A stretch of DNA of 64,000 nucleotides, taken from NCBI RefSeq assembly GCF_003287275.1, contig NZ_QEVW01000005.1, forward strand, positions 186,001 to 250,000. The letters are read 5' to 3'. The translations under genes and the position numbers were made by a program. The DNA comes from Paenibacillus taichungensis (GTDB lineage: Bacteria > Bacillota > Bacilli > Paenibacillales > Paenibacillaceae). Each line of letters opens with the position of its first letter. The stretch's first letter is position 1. The notes under the pieces are model-generated. The model saw nothing but the letters and a program-made list of their open reading frames with translations. It made no database searches and was not told the origin of the DNA. Shown here piece after piece: positions 1-8,667 of the stretch.

Positions 1-324
1 GCGAGTATCAAAGGCGAAGCCGTTGCGAATAAAACCAGTGCTCGTCCAGGACAAAGCGAGCATCAGACGGGTCTTGCGATGGATATCTCCAGTGCATCAG
101 CGGGATATGATTTGCAACAAAGCTTTGGAAATACCAAGGAAGGCAAATGGCTGAAAGCCAATGCACATAAATACGGATTTATCATTCGTTATGGCAAAGA
201 TCAGGAGAAACTGACAGGCTACTCTTATGAGCCATGGCATGTGCGTTATGTTGGCGTGTATATTGCGGGGGAAATTACGAGCCAGAACCTTACACTTGAA
301 CAGTACCTTGAGCGCACCAAATAA
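1..324 (+). CDS. D-alanyl-D-alanine carboxypeptidase, VanY family (3' part only)
   Basis: The reading frame is open from the first base of the window, so the N-terminus lies outside it. The visible 107 residues contain the VanY/peptidase M15B zinc-site signature SEHQTGLAMD (Ser-x-His, then Asp seven residues later) and the downstream EPWHVRY motif, which supplies the catalytic Glu and third zinc ligand His. The family removes the terminal D-Ala from peptidoglycan stem peptides outside the membrane. The C-terminus ends with the usual TLEQYL helix after the last strand. A strong palindromic terminator follows. The signal peptide cannot be seen here, so secretion is assumed from the family. Confidence 0.9.
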   Translation, partial: ASIKGEAVANKTSARPGQSEHQTGLAMDISSASAGYDLQQSFGNTKEGKWLKANAHKYGFIIRYGKDQEKLTGYSYEPWHVRYVGVYIAGEITSQNLTLEQYLERTK

Positions 325-401
325 ACAGTAGAAATATCTGATGACAAAGGTACTCATTCCACTCTCATATGATAGACATATGTAAATGACAGATACAACT
401 A

Positions 402-435
402 ACAGAACGGGGCCCGAAATTGGGCCCCGTTCTGT
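402..435. terminator. Palindromic hairpin, probable bidirectional terminator
   Basis: A perfect 14-bp GC-rich stem (402-415 with 422-435) encloses a 6-nt loop. It lies between the carboxypeptidase stop and the convergent hydrolase gene. There is no long T tract on either side, so termination efficiency is uncertain. Confidence 0.6.
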
Positions 436-534
436 TGCATTATAACTACAACATTTTAATCGTTCTCCAAATCGAAAACATATGGATCAGCTCAATCACA
501 TTGATGGAAAAGTTACGTTCAATTCATAGCAGAT

Positions 535-1305
535 TTAAGGTTTATTATTCAGTTCTGTGCTCCATTCCTCTACAGCATCAACGACCTGTTTTAATTGCTG
601 CTCTTCATCAATCGCTGGATCATTGTCCCCTTTTTGCTTCCCATAAGAGCCAAATTGGCCATGGTTCCCTCCTTCTACACTGACATACAAAGTGTCAGCA
701 GGTAGATTGGTTTTGGCACTTTCCCAAGCTTCTTTATTGAGAACACCATCTGCTGTACCTGTTATTTGCAAAACAGATAAATCTGTATCTTTTATGGATC
801 CGCCCTCATCCGCATAAGAAGCCAAGAAAAATACACCCTGCAGCTTTTCACTGTGTTCAGAAGCATATCTCGCTGCAAATGAACCTCCTAAAGAGTGTCC
901 CCCAATAACAAATTGTTCGTCTGGGTGTTCTTCAAGAAAGGAGTCCGCTTTATTTTGACCGAAAATGGCTAGATTCAGTGGCATTTCCGCAATATATACG
1001 CGATGCCCCCGTTGAGCCAGTTCTCTGGCAAATGGTGAGTAGCTTTCCGGTTCTACTAGACCTCCAGGATAAAAAATAATATTCGGTTCGATTACTTTCC
1101 CGGTTTGTGGCTCAAATTTATAACCGTCTTTGACCTCTGTTACTTTGACCTGATTATCATTCTGAAATGCGAGTTCCGCTTGATTGGAAGGACTATAGGT
1201 TATCGAATTGAGGTATACCAATAAGCCAATAATTACAATTACGATGAAGCAAACTCCCCATAACAATATTTTGGTCCATTTGTTTTTTTTCTCTGTTTTT
1301 GCCAA
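535..1305 (-). CDS. Membrane-anchored alpha/beta hydrolase
   Basis: The protein has an N-terminal membrane segment (about residues 14-32), then an alpha/beta-hydrolase fold. The nucleophile elbow is GHSLGG with Ser near residue 138. The likely acid is Asp near 186 (GTADG) and the likely base is His near 215 (GGNHG). It resembles the Abhydrolase_5 group, whose members are extracellular or membrane-tethered hydrolases of mostly unknown substrate. The start chosen is the TTG at 1305, because AAAGAGG sits 8 nt upstream of it; an in-frame TTG at 1323 would place the ribosome-binding site inside the gene. It is divergent from a TetR regulator, with a palindrome between them, so control by that regulator is likely. 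Confidence 0.82.
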   Translation of the reverse strand: MAKTEKKNKWTKILLWGVCFIVIVIIGLLVYLNSITYSPSNQAELAFQNDNQVKVTEVKDGYKFEPQTGKVIEPNIIFYPGGLVEPESYSPFARELAQRGHRVYIAEMPLNLAIFGQNKADSFLEEHPDEQFVIGGHSLGGSFAARYASEHSEKLQGVFFLASYADEGGSIKDTDLSVLQITGTADGVLNKEAWESAKTNLPADTLYVSVEGGNHGQFGSYGKQKGDNDPAIDEEQQLKQVVDAVEEWSTELNNKP

Positions 1306-1449
1306 AGTTAAAACCTCTTTCAATCATTATTCTGGATGAAGATAGCAGAGCTGAAAGCACAGCAGCGACCCATTACACAGACAAATTCCAGTACATTCAC
1401 CTGCTCGCTTTTGTATTTATCATTGAATTGCTGCTTCAGTTCTAGTAAA

Positions 1450-1471
1450 TTATATTTACCGGTAAGTAAAA
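1450..1471. promoter_or_regulatory. Candidate TetR operator between divergent hydrolase and regulator genes
   Basis: An imperfect 22-bp palindrome is centred on TTACCGGTAA (1456-1465), with 9 of 11 positions per arm matching. It sits between the start of the hydrolase and the TetR gene, the usual place for a TetR-family operator. The assignment rests on position and symmetry only. Confidence 0.45.
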
Positions 1472-1529
1472 TTACAAGTCTAATCTTATTCAATGGATAA
1501 TTTGTCATAAAATATTCACGGAGGTAATG

Positions 1530-2150
1530 ATGAAAATGAATATAGAATCACAACGCTCACCAGGAAGACCCAAACAAGCAGAAGATAATTTGCCCGTACA
1601 AGAAATAATTCTTCAAACAGCCGCCAAACTCTTTATGGAGCATGGGTATGAACCTGTTTCACTCCAACAGATCGCCAAAGCTTGTAATGTGTCTAAACCA
1701 TCCATTTATTATCACTTCACCAGTAAACCGGAACTTTTTAAGATCGCGGTTACGACCATGTTTAAACATGTGCACCAAGCTACGTCACGATTATTAAGAG
1801 AAGCTGACAATCTGGAAACAGGACTGCTACATGTGGCAGAAGCAAGGTTAGCTAATCCTCATGCGGAGATTGAGACCCTGCTCAAAGATGCGGAGAGATA
1901 TTTGAGTGAGAAACAGATCGAGGAAATCAGAGCAGCGGAAAATAAAATTTACGAAGAGCTGGCTCATTACTTTAAAGATGCGATGGATAATAACCTTCTT
2001 CGAAGCAACAATTCCATGCTTCTCGCGCAAACTTTCTCAACAATGATGGTCATCGGCAACAAGGAAGATACATTAAGAGAACATGATTCCACTTTGAATT
2101 TAGGTAAGGAGATTGTCGAAATTTTTTTGCGGGGTACGATGGTGAGATGA
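1530..2150 (+). CDS. TetR/AcrR family transcriptional regulator
   Basis: About 206 residues, normal for the family. Residues roughly 20-70 form the TetR helix-turn-helix domain, including the typical run VSLQQIAKACNVSKPSIYYHF and the following K/E-rich helix. The remainder is the ligand-binding helical domain, which is not specific enough to name a ligand. Three ATGs cluster at 1527, 1530 and 1536; the CGGAGG site ends at 1524, so the first is too close and the second or third is more likely. It is divergent from the hydrolase and probably represses it and itself. Confidence 0.88.
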   Translation: MKMNIESQRSPGRPKQAEDNLPVQEIILQTAAKLFMEHGYEPVSLQQIAKACNVSKPSIYYHFTSKPELFKIAVTTMFKHVHQATSRLLREADNLETGLLHVAEARLANPHAEIETLLKDAERYLSEKQIEEIRAAENKIYEELAHYFKDAMDNNLLRSNNSMLLAQTFSTMMVIGNKEDTLREHDSTLNLGKEIVEIFLRGTMVR

Positions 2151-2281
2151 CTGGCCGCCTGACTTATTTAAAAATGGTGCCTCTCTCTCCTCGTTCGAGG
2201 TTGGAGCAGCAGAAGACATGGGGTATAACAAAGTTGAGACGTGTATGAGAGATTGAAGCGATGTAAAATGCTAAGGAACCT

Positions 2282-2351
2282 CAGACACGTTATAACGGGG
2301 TTTTGGCCATATGTAACGTTTTTTGGAGCATTTCAGGAAATAACGTGTCTG
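2282..2351. repeat. Short inverted-repeat element in a gene-free stretch
   Basis: The stretch 2151-2402 has no convincing gene. It holds a perfect 12-bp inverted repeat, CAGACACGTTAT (2282-2293) and its complement (2340-2351), around 46 bp. The arm resembles that of the larger element near 16.5 kb (AGTGACGTTATT), so it may be a degraded or related member of the same repeat family. Confidence 0.5.
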
Positions 2352-2402
2352 GTGTCCCTTGCGATTGAAAAAGAGAGCTGGAGCCCTAAGCCGTCCTATT
2401 CC

Positions 2403-2678
2403 TTAAGTAAAGAACGTGCTCATGCTGCCTGAACCTTCCTGTCGACCTGATATTTTTTTGAATACGAGTGGCAGTCTCTTTAAACTTTCCGTTCCAGCCC
2501 AAGAACCTACACCAGCAAGAATTGCATTGTGAAACCAAAAAAGTGCAACATTGTACGCGATGGTACCCAGCACCATCTCCACCACAAAAAAACGTTTCAG
2601 CGTGGATGATTCGATGACGTATACCTGAAATTCATTTCGCGACTTTCCAGCTCTGTACCTTGTGATGAATGTTTTCAT
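2403..2678 (-). CDS. Small hypothetical membrane-associated protein
   Basis: A 91-residue protein that I do not recognise. A good ribosome-binding site (AGAGGTG) stands 5-6 nt upstream of the ATG. Residues 30-58 are hydrophobic and include the stretch FFVVEMVLGTIAYNVALFW, so one membrane segment is possible; both termini are basic or polar. It is flanked by the TetR gene and a nitroreductase on the opposite strand, so it is probably a single-gene transcript. The support is the ribosome-binding site and the coherent hydrophobic pattern, not homology. Confidence 0.55.
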   Translation of the reverse strand: MKTFITRYRAGKSRNEFQVYVIESSTLKRFFVVEMVLGTIAYNVALFWFHNAILAGVGSWAGTESLKRLPLVFKKISGRQEGSGSMSTFFT

Positions 2679-2743
2679 GAATCACCTCTTCTGTTTTATT
2701 TTATCGTATGGCAGGCAGATCTTGTCTTATTCAAAAATAATAC

Positions 2744-2756
2744 TTACATAAAGTAA
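2744..2756. promoter_or_regulatory. Possible HxlR/YodB-type operator upstream of the nitroreductase
   Basis: TTAC, five bases, GTAA forms a small inverted repeat 53 bp upstream of the nitroreductase start. It resembles the AGTAA/TTACT half-sites of YodB/HxlR-type redox regulators that control nitroreductases in Bacillus. The motif is short and could occur by chance. Confidence 0.3.
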
Positions 2757-2808
2757 CTTAGTGTGTTATAGTCAGTTTATAAATCATACATAAGCGAGGG
2801 AAACCACC

Positions 2809-3441
2809 ATGAGTGAATTGGAGAATCTAGTCAAAAACCGTAGGTCGGCCGTTATTTTTGAAGAAGGAATTGAGATTCCAGAGTCGGAATTGCAAGAAAT
2901 GTTTGCCTTGAACAAATTCGCACCTTCCGCCTTTAACCTCCAGCATACGCACTATCTTGTGCTGACGGACCCGGCTCAGAAAGAAAAAATCTATGAAGCT
3001 TCCCAGCAATATAAAGTTAAAACCGCCTCTGCGGTCATTGTTGTCCTCGGCGATGTTAACGCACACCATCACATCCGCACAATCAATGAGGGCCTGCTGA
3101 ACCTTGGTGCGATGACTCCCTTCCAATACGAGCAAGAATCGCAGAGCGTCATCGAATTTTATGAAACGCGTGGGAGGTTCTTCCAGAGGGAAGATGCAAT
3201 TCGTAATGCCAGTCTGTCAGCGATGCAATTGATGCTGATCGCTCAGGATCGTGGTTGGGACACCTGCCCCATGATTGGCTTCGACGCGGAAGAGTTACAA
3301 CGGAGCTTGGATATTCCTGACCATTATGTACCGGCCATGCTAATTACAATCGGCAAAAAGTCAGAAAGCAAACAACGTCCGCGCGGATACCGCAAACCGA
3401 TTAACGAATATGTCAGCTTCAACAAAATGCATGCCGAATAA
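2809..3441 (+). CDS. Nitroreductase family protein (MhqN/YodC-like)
   Basis: A 210-residue flavoprotein of the NAD(P)H nitroreductase fold. The N-terminal KNRRSAVIFEEG motif is the FMN-phosphate binding Arg-Arg-Ser seen throughout the family, and NKFAPSAFNLQHTHYLV is the conserved Pro-Ser-x-x-Asn-Gln segment. The region near GWDTCPMIGFD closes the active site. Bacillus relatives (MhqN, YodC) reduce quinones and nitro compounds and are induced by electrophile stress; the same role is inferred here. It is a single gene with its own terminator. Confidence 0.87.
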   Translation: MSELENLVKNRRSAVIFEEGIEIPESELQEMFALNKFAPSAFNLQHTHYLVLTDPAQKEKIYEASQQYKVKTASAVIVVLGDVNAHHHIRTINEGLLNLGAMTPFQYEQESQSVIEFYETRGRFFQREDAIRNASLSAMQLMLIAQDRGWDTCPMIGFDAEELQRSLDIPDHYVPAMLITIGKKSESKQRPRGYRKPINEYVSFNKMHAE

Positions 3442-3459
3442 CTAAAAGTTATAAACAAA

Positions 3460-3481
3460 AAAGCCACGTTCTCGTGGCTTT
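3460..3481. terminator. Bidirectional intrinsic terminator
   Basis: A 9-bp stem AAAGCCACG/CGTGGCTTT encloses a 4-nt loop, with an A tract upstream giving a T tract on the minus strand. It lies between the nitroreductase and the convergent leucine-rich-repeat gene, whose stop codon overlaps its last bases. Confidence 0.8.
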
Positions 3482-4640
3482 AATACGTTTCATAGATAAG
3501 CGAATCAGAAATTTCCAATTTTTCGTTAAACGAAGCATACAGATAGAGCCGTCCAGCAGGTGTATCACCCGCATCATAACCTACTCTGAAGCAGCCACCT
3601 TCCTGAAATACCATGTCCGCCAGTACCAATCCATTTACATCCTCGTCCGGATGTGTCTTCCCTATAACCTGAAGCGTTCGCTCACATAATTCGTCGAACT
3701 GTTTCCAGGCCGTTTCGATCACTGGAGACAACTGATCCATAGCTACTTTCGTTGAAGCATCAGTAGTAATGACCATATCTTCTCCCTTGTACGTCAAAAT
3801 AGCTGTATAGTATGACATCGAAACATCATACTGAAAGATTCCTACCCCCGAAACGCTAATGTCCGGTTCAATGATCAGGTTGTTCCCAAACTGAATTCTA
3901 TCCAATCTGGAGTGGGTTTCAGAATCAAGTTCGGTTAGTTTATTTTCTGAACAATAAAGCTCCTGAAGCTGCTCGTTCTGACGGAGGTCCAACTTCGAGA
4001 TATGGTTATTAAAACATCTAACACTTTCCAATTTCGGATTGTTACACGTATCCAGTTCGGTTAGATGATTATGATTGCACCGGATTTGCAGCAAGTTCAT
4101 GCAGCTTGAGACATCCAGATGTGATATGTAATTGTTGGAGCAATCGAGCCGTTCCAGCAGCTTATTGTGATGCAGTTCGAGCGTAAAAAATGCGTTATAG
4201 CTACAGCTAAGTTCCTTCAAAGAAGGATTATGATCCAGATTTAACCTCGACAGCATATTCCAATGGCACTCCAGCTTCACAAGCTTGGGGTTGTTGCTTA
4301 CATCCAAAGCTCGAAGTCGGTTAAAGCTGCAATCCAGAAACTCCAGCTCCGTATTTGCACTCAAATCTAGTGACAGAAGTAGATTCTCTTTGCCAATCAG
4401 CATTTTCAGGTTTGGATTACGGCTTATTTCCAGCACGGTTAATTGATTATACGAGCAATCCAGCTCTTCCAGCATACTGAAGTGTTCTAGTCCTGCCAGA
4501 CTGGAAATATTTTGATTTGCGAGTGATAGTGATGTTACGGTTTCGATATCGCTTGACTGAATGGTTTCTCGATTATCGCAGAAATGCACCAGCACCCATT
4601 GCTTAAAAAGTTCGTCCGTAAAATCTCTGGTGATATCCAT
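3480..4640 (-). CDS. Leucine-rich-repeat protein with C-terminal domain of unknown function
   Basis: The 386-residue protein has about ten leucine-rich repeats of 20-21 residues (residues 30-250) of the form L-x-x-L-[DE]-C-S-x-N-x-[LI]. The consensus has Cys at the position often occupied by Gly or Asn. There is no signal peptide, sorting signal or membrane segment, so it is predicted cytoplasmic. The last 130 residues form a separate alpha/beta domain that I do not recognise; it resembles small domains found in predicted immunity or interaction proteins. The start is supported by GGGGGAG upstream. A protein-protein interaction role is the only safe inference. Confidence 0.8.
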   Translation of the reverse strand: MDITRDFTDELFKQWVLVHFCDNRETIQSSDIETVTSLSLANQNISSLAGLEHFSMLEELDCSYNQLTVLEISRNPNLKMLIGKENLLLSLDLSANTELEFLDCSFNRLRALDVSNNPKLVKLECHWNMLSRLNLDHNPSLKELSCSYNAFFTLELHHNKLLERLDCSNNYISHLDVSSCMNLLQIRCNHNHLTELDTCNNPKLESVRCFNNHISKLDLRQNEQLQELYCSENKLTELDSETHSRLDRIQFGNNLIIEPDISVSGVGIFQYDVSMSYYTAILTYKGEDMVITTDASTKVAMDQLSPVIETAWKQFDELCERTLQVIGKTHPDEDVNGLVLADMVFQEGGCFRVGYDAGDTPAGRLYLYASFNEKLEISDSLIYETY

Positions 4641-4877
4641 TGCAATTCTTCTCCCCCTAACTCTCAGCTACGCTTCTAATGTCATGATTATATCTTCAAT
4701 TCTAAGTGTTTGCTGATGCGGAAACAAGAATACCACAAGTCCTAGTAACCCATTAACACTGAAAATAGACTTAAAGTCCTACGATCTCTCTTTCCCAAAA
4801 ATACATATGAATATTTTTTTATACCATGATAGCATTCGAGATGTAACCCATAACCGTAACGAAAGGAATGAAAAGCA

Positions 4878-5342
4878 ATGGAATTCCACATCGAAAACCT
4901 GCCAACCTCCCGAATTGCTTATGTACGACAAGTGGGTCCGTATGGTCCTGCTAACAACCACGCGATGGAAACATTGAAGACCTGGGCAAGATCCAAAGGC
5001 TTGCTTACAAGGTCGACTATCTTGTTCGGCATTCCGCAGGATAACCCGAAAACCACCCTCCCCTCTCAATGCAGGTATGATGCTTGTATTGTCATATCAG
5101 AGGATTACTGCCTGGATGAGTCGACTCCCCAACTTGAAGAAGCTGAACTTCCTGGCGGGCAATATCTGGTTTGCAAAGTCAAACATACAGCAGAAGATGT
5201 GAAGCAAGCCTGGACCGAGATTTTCCCGTATTTGCAGAGCAATGGTTGTATCATGGACAACAAACCCATTATAGAAAGGTATGCGGGTGATCTGCTTCTT
5301 CTGGATTATTGCGAAATATGTGTACCCGTTAAGCCACTATAA
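4878..5342 (+). CDS. GyrI-like (SbmC/AraC effector-binding) domain protein
   Basis: This 154-residue protein is a stand-alone GyrI-like domain. The start, with the RIAYVRQVGPYG segment, matches the SbmC/GyrI pattern, and LPGGQYLVCKVKHTAEDVKQAW is the conserved G-x-Y strand followed by the helix. The fold binds small hydrophobic ligands as the effector domain of AraC and MerR regulators, and as the gyrase inhibitor SbmC in E. coli. There is no DNA-binding domain here, so ligand binding, sequestration or hydrolysis is possible. It is preceded by AAAGGAATG and followed by a strong terminator. Confidence 0.8.
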   Translation: MEFHIENLPTSRIAYVRQVGPYGPANNHAMETLKTWARSKGLLTRSTILFGIPQDNPKTTLPSQCRYDACIVISEDYCLDESTPQLEEAELPGGQYLVCKVKHTAEDVKQAWTEIFPYLQSNGCIMDNKPIIERYAGDLLLLDYCEICVPVKPL

Positions 5343-5372
5343 ATCATTCAAAGTTGTGGATGCCAAAAACAA

Positions 5373-5404
5373 CAAAAGCGACTTCAATGTTGAAGTCGCT
5401 TTTG
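5373..5404. terminator. Bidirectional intrinsic terminator
   Basis: A perfect 15-bp stem (5373-5387 with 5390-5404) with T-rich sequence on both exits separates the convergent GyrI-like and aminopeptidase genes. Confidence 0.85.
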
Positions 5405-5433
5405 TTTATAACTTATTGCCTTGTTTTTACCAA

Positions 5434-6678
5434 TTAAAATGCCCAGTTCCCTTTGCGGAATACAGGTTCCACCGTACCATCCTGCAACTCACCATCAATG
5501 TCGAGCTCTGCAGAGCCGATCATAAAGTCCACATGGGTCAGACTAACGTTGCATTCATGTTTCAGCAATTCCTCGTTAGACATCGTCGTACCATCTTTCA
5601 TATTAAATGGATATGCACTTCCGACGGCCAGATGGCAGGATGCATTCTCGTCAATACCGGTATTATAGAAAATACGATTCAAGTTGGAAATTGGGGAATC
5701 ATGTGGCACCAAGGCCACTTCGCCAAGATAACGTGCACCTTCATCGGTGGCAAACAGGTTTTTCAGATGCTCTTCACCCGAAGCTGCTGTAAACGCAACA
5801 ACCTGTCCATCCTTGAACGTAATTCTCATCTGGTCTACAAGTTGTCCATTCAGGTTCAGCGGCATCGTGCTGCTGACAAATCCGTTGACTCCACTGCGCT
5901 TCGGCATTGTAAATACTTCTTCTGTCGGCATGTTCGCAACGGTATACACACCTTGCTTGTTTTCGCTACCGCCACCACCCCAGATGTGGTTGTTCACCAG
6001 CTCGATTTTCAAATCCGTTCCGGGTGCGCGGTAGTGCAGGCTTTTATAGTTTTTCTTGTTCAGCAAATCACTCATGGCATTCAAGGTGTCCAAATGTTTT
6101 TTCCAGTTCTGAATAGCGTCTCCGCCATCGACACGGTTCATTTTGAAGATGGTTTCCCACATCACGTTAATGCGATCTTCCTCTGGAATGTCGGCAAACA
6201 CTTTGTTCGCCCACGCCTTGGTTGGCGCTTTGATCAGACACCAGCTAATTTCGTGGTTACGCGTATATTTCGAATATCCGCGACGTGCATGAGCTGCCGC
6301 TTTGGTTGCACGCGAAACGTTGTCGGAATTAATGCCGTTGTATAATTCAGGGTCAGGTACTTTGATCGTGAGGGTAGCCCCGCCTGCTTCTGCAAACTTC
6401 TCCATCATTTCCGCCTTCCAGGCGGGGTAATAATCAAAGCTATCGTCAGAACCATGTTCAAAACGACTGCGTGTAATATTGTCATCATCAAAATCAACCT
6501 GTACGTACTTGGCACCAGCTGCATACGCTTTTTGTACGATCAGACGGGTGAATTCCAATGTTTCGATGGGTGCCGTTACGAGCAGATCCTGTCCTTTCTG
6601 AATATTTACGCCGACTTTGACAACCAGCTCTGCGTATTGTTCCAACGATTTTTCAAAGGTTTGTTCAAAATTACTCAT
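5434..6678 (-). CDS. Aminopeptidase, M29 family (AmpS/AmpII-like)
   Basis: The protein is 414 residues, typical of thermophilic-type metallo-aminopeptidases. The characteristic active-site segments are present: PTEEVFTMP (first Glu ligand), LGEVALVP (second Glu), the NASCHLAVGSAYP segment (His), and the C-terminal HVDFMIGSAELDIDG (His and Asp ligands). The family removes N-terminal residues from peptides in the cytoplasm using two divalent metals. The start chosen is the ATG at 6678, because AGGAG lies 11 nt upstream; the in-frame GTG at 6690 overlaps that site. It lies about 100 bp downstream of an acyl-CoA synthetase on the same strand and could be co-transcribed. Confidence 0.93.
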   Translation of the reverse strand: MSNFEQTFEKSLEQYAELVVKVGVNIQKGQDLLVTAPIETLEFTRLIVQKAYAAGAKYVQVDFDDDNITRSRFEHGSDDSFDYYPAWKAEMMEKFAEAGGATLTIKVPDPELYNGINSDNVSRATKAAAHARRGYSKYTRNHEISWCLIKAPTKAWANKVFADIPEEDRINVMWETIFKMNRVDGGDAIQNWKKHLDTLNAMSDLLNKKNYKSLHYRAPGTDLKIELVNNHIWGGGGSENKQGVYTVANMPTEEVFTMPKRSGVNGFVSSTMPLNLNGQLVDQMRITFKDGQVVAFTAASGEEHLKNLFATDEGARYLGEVALVPHDSPISNLNRIFYNTGIDENASCHLAVGSAYPFNMKDGTTMSNEELLKHECNVSLTHVDFMIGSAELDIDGELQDGTVEPVFRKGNWAF

Positions 6679-6779
6679 GGTTGTGTTCACTCCTGTTTCA
6701 TATTTGAATGTTCAGAGTCGATTCCTTCCCCTTCACTACTTATGCTGATATTTCCAACTATTTGTGTACACGTAATTAT

Positions 6780-8372
6780 TTAAACCTTGCGTTTTTCCTG
6801 CTCACGCAGCTCAATTCGGCGGATTTTACCGGAGTTTGTTTTCGGCAGATCAGTTACAAACTCGATTTTGCGTGGATATTTGTAAGGTGCTGTCCATTCC
6901 TTCACATGATTTTGCAGTTCACGTGCCAGTTCTGGTGATGCGAGAGACTCGTCTCTCAGCACAACAAATGCTTTCACCACATTACCACGGATCTCATCGG
7001 GACTTGCGACAACGGCACATTCCTTCACACTGGCGTGTTTCATCAACGCTTCTTCCACCTCGAACGGTCCAATCGTGTAACCCGAACTGATAATGATATC
7101 ATCACTGCGACCTTCAAACCAGAAGTATCCTTCTTCGTCTTTCCGTGCGCGGTCACCAGTTACAAAATAATCCCCACGCTGATTCGCTTCCTTCCGTCCC
7201 TCATCTTGATAATAAGCACGGAACAAGGCTGGCATATCCTTATGCACTGCGATATCTCCTACTTCACCAGCAGGTACAAGTTGTCCCTCTTCATTGACGA
7301 TCTCAATAAGGCCTGGTGTAATGGACTGCCCCATAGAACCAATTCGTACGGGAGCATCTTTCAAGCTGCCGATAAGCAGCGTACTCTCGGTTTGTCCATA
7401 TCCGTCCCGGATCGTCAGGTCAAAGTGACGCTGGAAAATTTCAATTACTTCCTGATTTAACGGTTCACCAGCAGACACGGCGCTGCGCAGTGCGGACAGA
7501 TCATGATGACCCAGATCGTCTGTTTTGGCCATTAACCGATATTCCGTCGGCGTACAGCACAAGACGTTGATCTGATGCTCTTGCAGCAGTTCCAGATAAC
7601 GTTTGGGTTGGAATGATCCATTGTAGACCAGTCCGGTCGCCCCTCTTCCGAGTACAGACAGGAACGGACTCCAAATCCATTTTTGCCATCCCGGTGCTGC
7701 CGTTGCCCATACCGTATCCGAAGGCTGAATATCCAGCCATAACGATGAAGCGATCCGCAAATGGGCGTAACCCCAACCATGACTATGTACTACGCCTTTT
7801 GGATTGCCAGTCGTACCGGAGGTATATGCGAGAATGGCCATATCGTCACGATGTGTTTCCACCGCAGCCATCGAATCGGATTGGTCTTTCATTAACTGGT
7901 GTACATTGACCCAGCCTTCTCCAGGTACACTATCATCACCATTTGGTGATGCAACGATGCGATGTGCCAATGCTGGCAGATCTGCATTTATCTTTTCAAC
8001 TTCGGCAGTGGTCTCGGACCAGACAATGACAGCACGGGCCTCGGAATGCCGAAGACGATACTCAAGATCTTTCGCACGCAGCATTTCGGAAGAAGGAATA
8101 ACAGCAATGCCCAGTTTCAGGCAGGCAATGTATATGACATAGGCAATAATTCGGCGTGGTACCATGACCAGCACCCGGTCACCCTTCTCCAAACCAAGAT
8201 CACGCAAACCTCCAGCAAGACGATTGGCCTGCTTGAATAACTCACCATAAGTGATCTCTTCCAATTCTTTATGATCGCTTAGCCATCTAAGTGCAACCCG
8301 ATCCGACGGGTGATTCTCCATCTCGGATGTCAGGTTATAGGTTTCAGGCGAAATCCACTGTTGAAAATTCAA
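6780..8372 (-). CDS. Acyl-CoA synthetase (AMP-forming acyl-CoA ligase, AcsM/YtcI-like)
   Basis: About 530 residues of the ANL superfamily. The AMP-binding P-loop is AYTSGTTGNPKGVVH; the adenine-binding motif is DGYGQTES; YFVTGDRARKDEEGYFWFEGR carries the ribose-binding Asp and hinge Arg; and KTNSGKIRR holds the C-terminal catalytic Lys. It should activate a medium- or short-chain carboxylic acid to its CoA ester through an adenylate; the exact chain length is not readable. AAGGAGAGG lies 9 nt upstream of the TTG at 8372, so this start is preferred to the in-frame ATG at 8390, which would place the site inside the gene. Confidence 0.9.
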   Translation of the reverse strand: MNFQQWISPETYNLTSEMENHPSDRVALRWLSDHKELEEITYGELFKQANRLAGGLRDLGLEKGDRVLVMVPRRIIAYVIYIACLKLGIAVIPSSEMLRAKDLEYRLRHSEARAVIVWSETTAEVEKINADLPALAHRIVASPNGDDSVPGEGWVNVHQLMKDQSDSMAAVETHRDDMAILAYTSGTTGNPKGVVHSHGWGYAHLRIASSLWLDIQPSDTVWATAAPGWQKWIWSPFLSVLGRGATGLVYNGSFQPKRYLELLQEHQINVLCCTPTEYRLMAKTDDLGHHDLSALRSAVSAGEPLNQEVIEIFQRHFDLTIRDGYGQTESTLLIGSLKDAPVRIGSMGQSITPGLIEIVNEEGQLVPAGEVGDIAVHKDMPALFRAYYQDEGRKEANQRGDYFVTGDRARKDEEGYFWFEGRSDDIIISSGYTIGPFEVEEALMKHASVKECAVVASPDEIRGNVVKAFVVLRDESLASPELARELQNHVKEWTAPYKYPRKIEFVTDLPKTNSGKIRRIELREQEKRKV

Positions 8373-8547
8373 ATGGAGCCTCTCCTTCATATTTCAAATG
8401 TATAGCATCTATATATTATACCCTAAATCCTAGGACCTGGTGCTATGATATGAAATAGTTTTTAGAAAAAAATAAACACAGGTCAATTAAAACGAAGCTC
8501 TAAAAGGTCTATCTCTACATATAAAGGATGATAAGTAAGACAAAAAA

Positions 8548-8573
8548 GTGTCCTCCCGACTACAGGAAGACAC
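8548..8573 (-). terminator. Intrinsic terminator of the aldo/keto reductase transcript
   Basis: Read on the minus strand, a 9-bp stem with one mismatch and an 8-nt loop is followed by six T residues. It lies about 95 nt past the aldo/keto reductase stop. The rest of 8373-8667 holds no gene that I can support. Confidence 0.75.
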
Positions 8574-8667
8574 CTTAGTTATCTCAACATATCTATAACA
8601 TATAGATTGATTCAATCATTGTAGACATGACGCTGAATCTACATAGTCGTATCTCTTCGTTACAATC

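Noticed and set aside
1320..1508. 62-residue ORF on the minus strand between the hydrolase and TetR genes
   Set aside because: It has no ribosome-binding site, spans the palindromic operator and promoter region, and its composition shows no domain pattern.
2241..2432. 63-residue plus-strand ORF
   Set aside because: It covers the inverted-repeat element, overlaps the end of the minus-strand small gene and lacks a ribosome-binding site.
5281..6345. Long plus-strand ORF of 354 residues
   Set aside because: It is antisense to the M29 aminopeptidase, starts inside the GyrI-like gene and has Cys/His-rich composition typical of a shadow frame.
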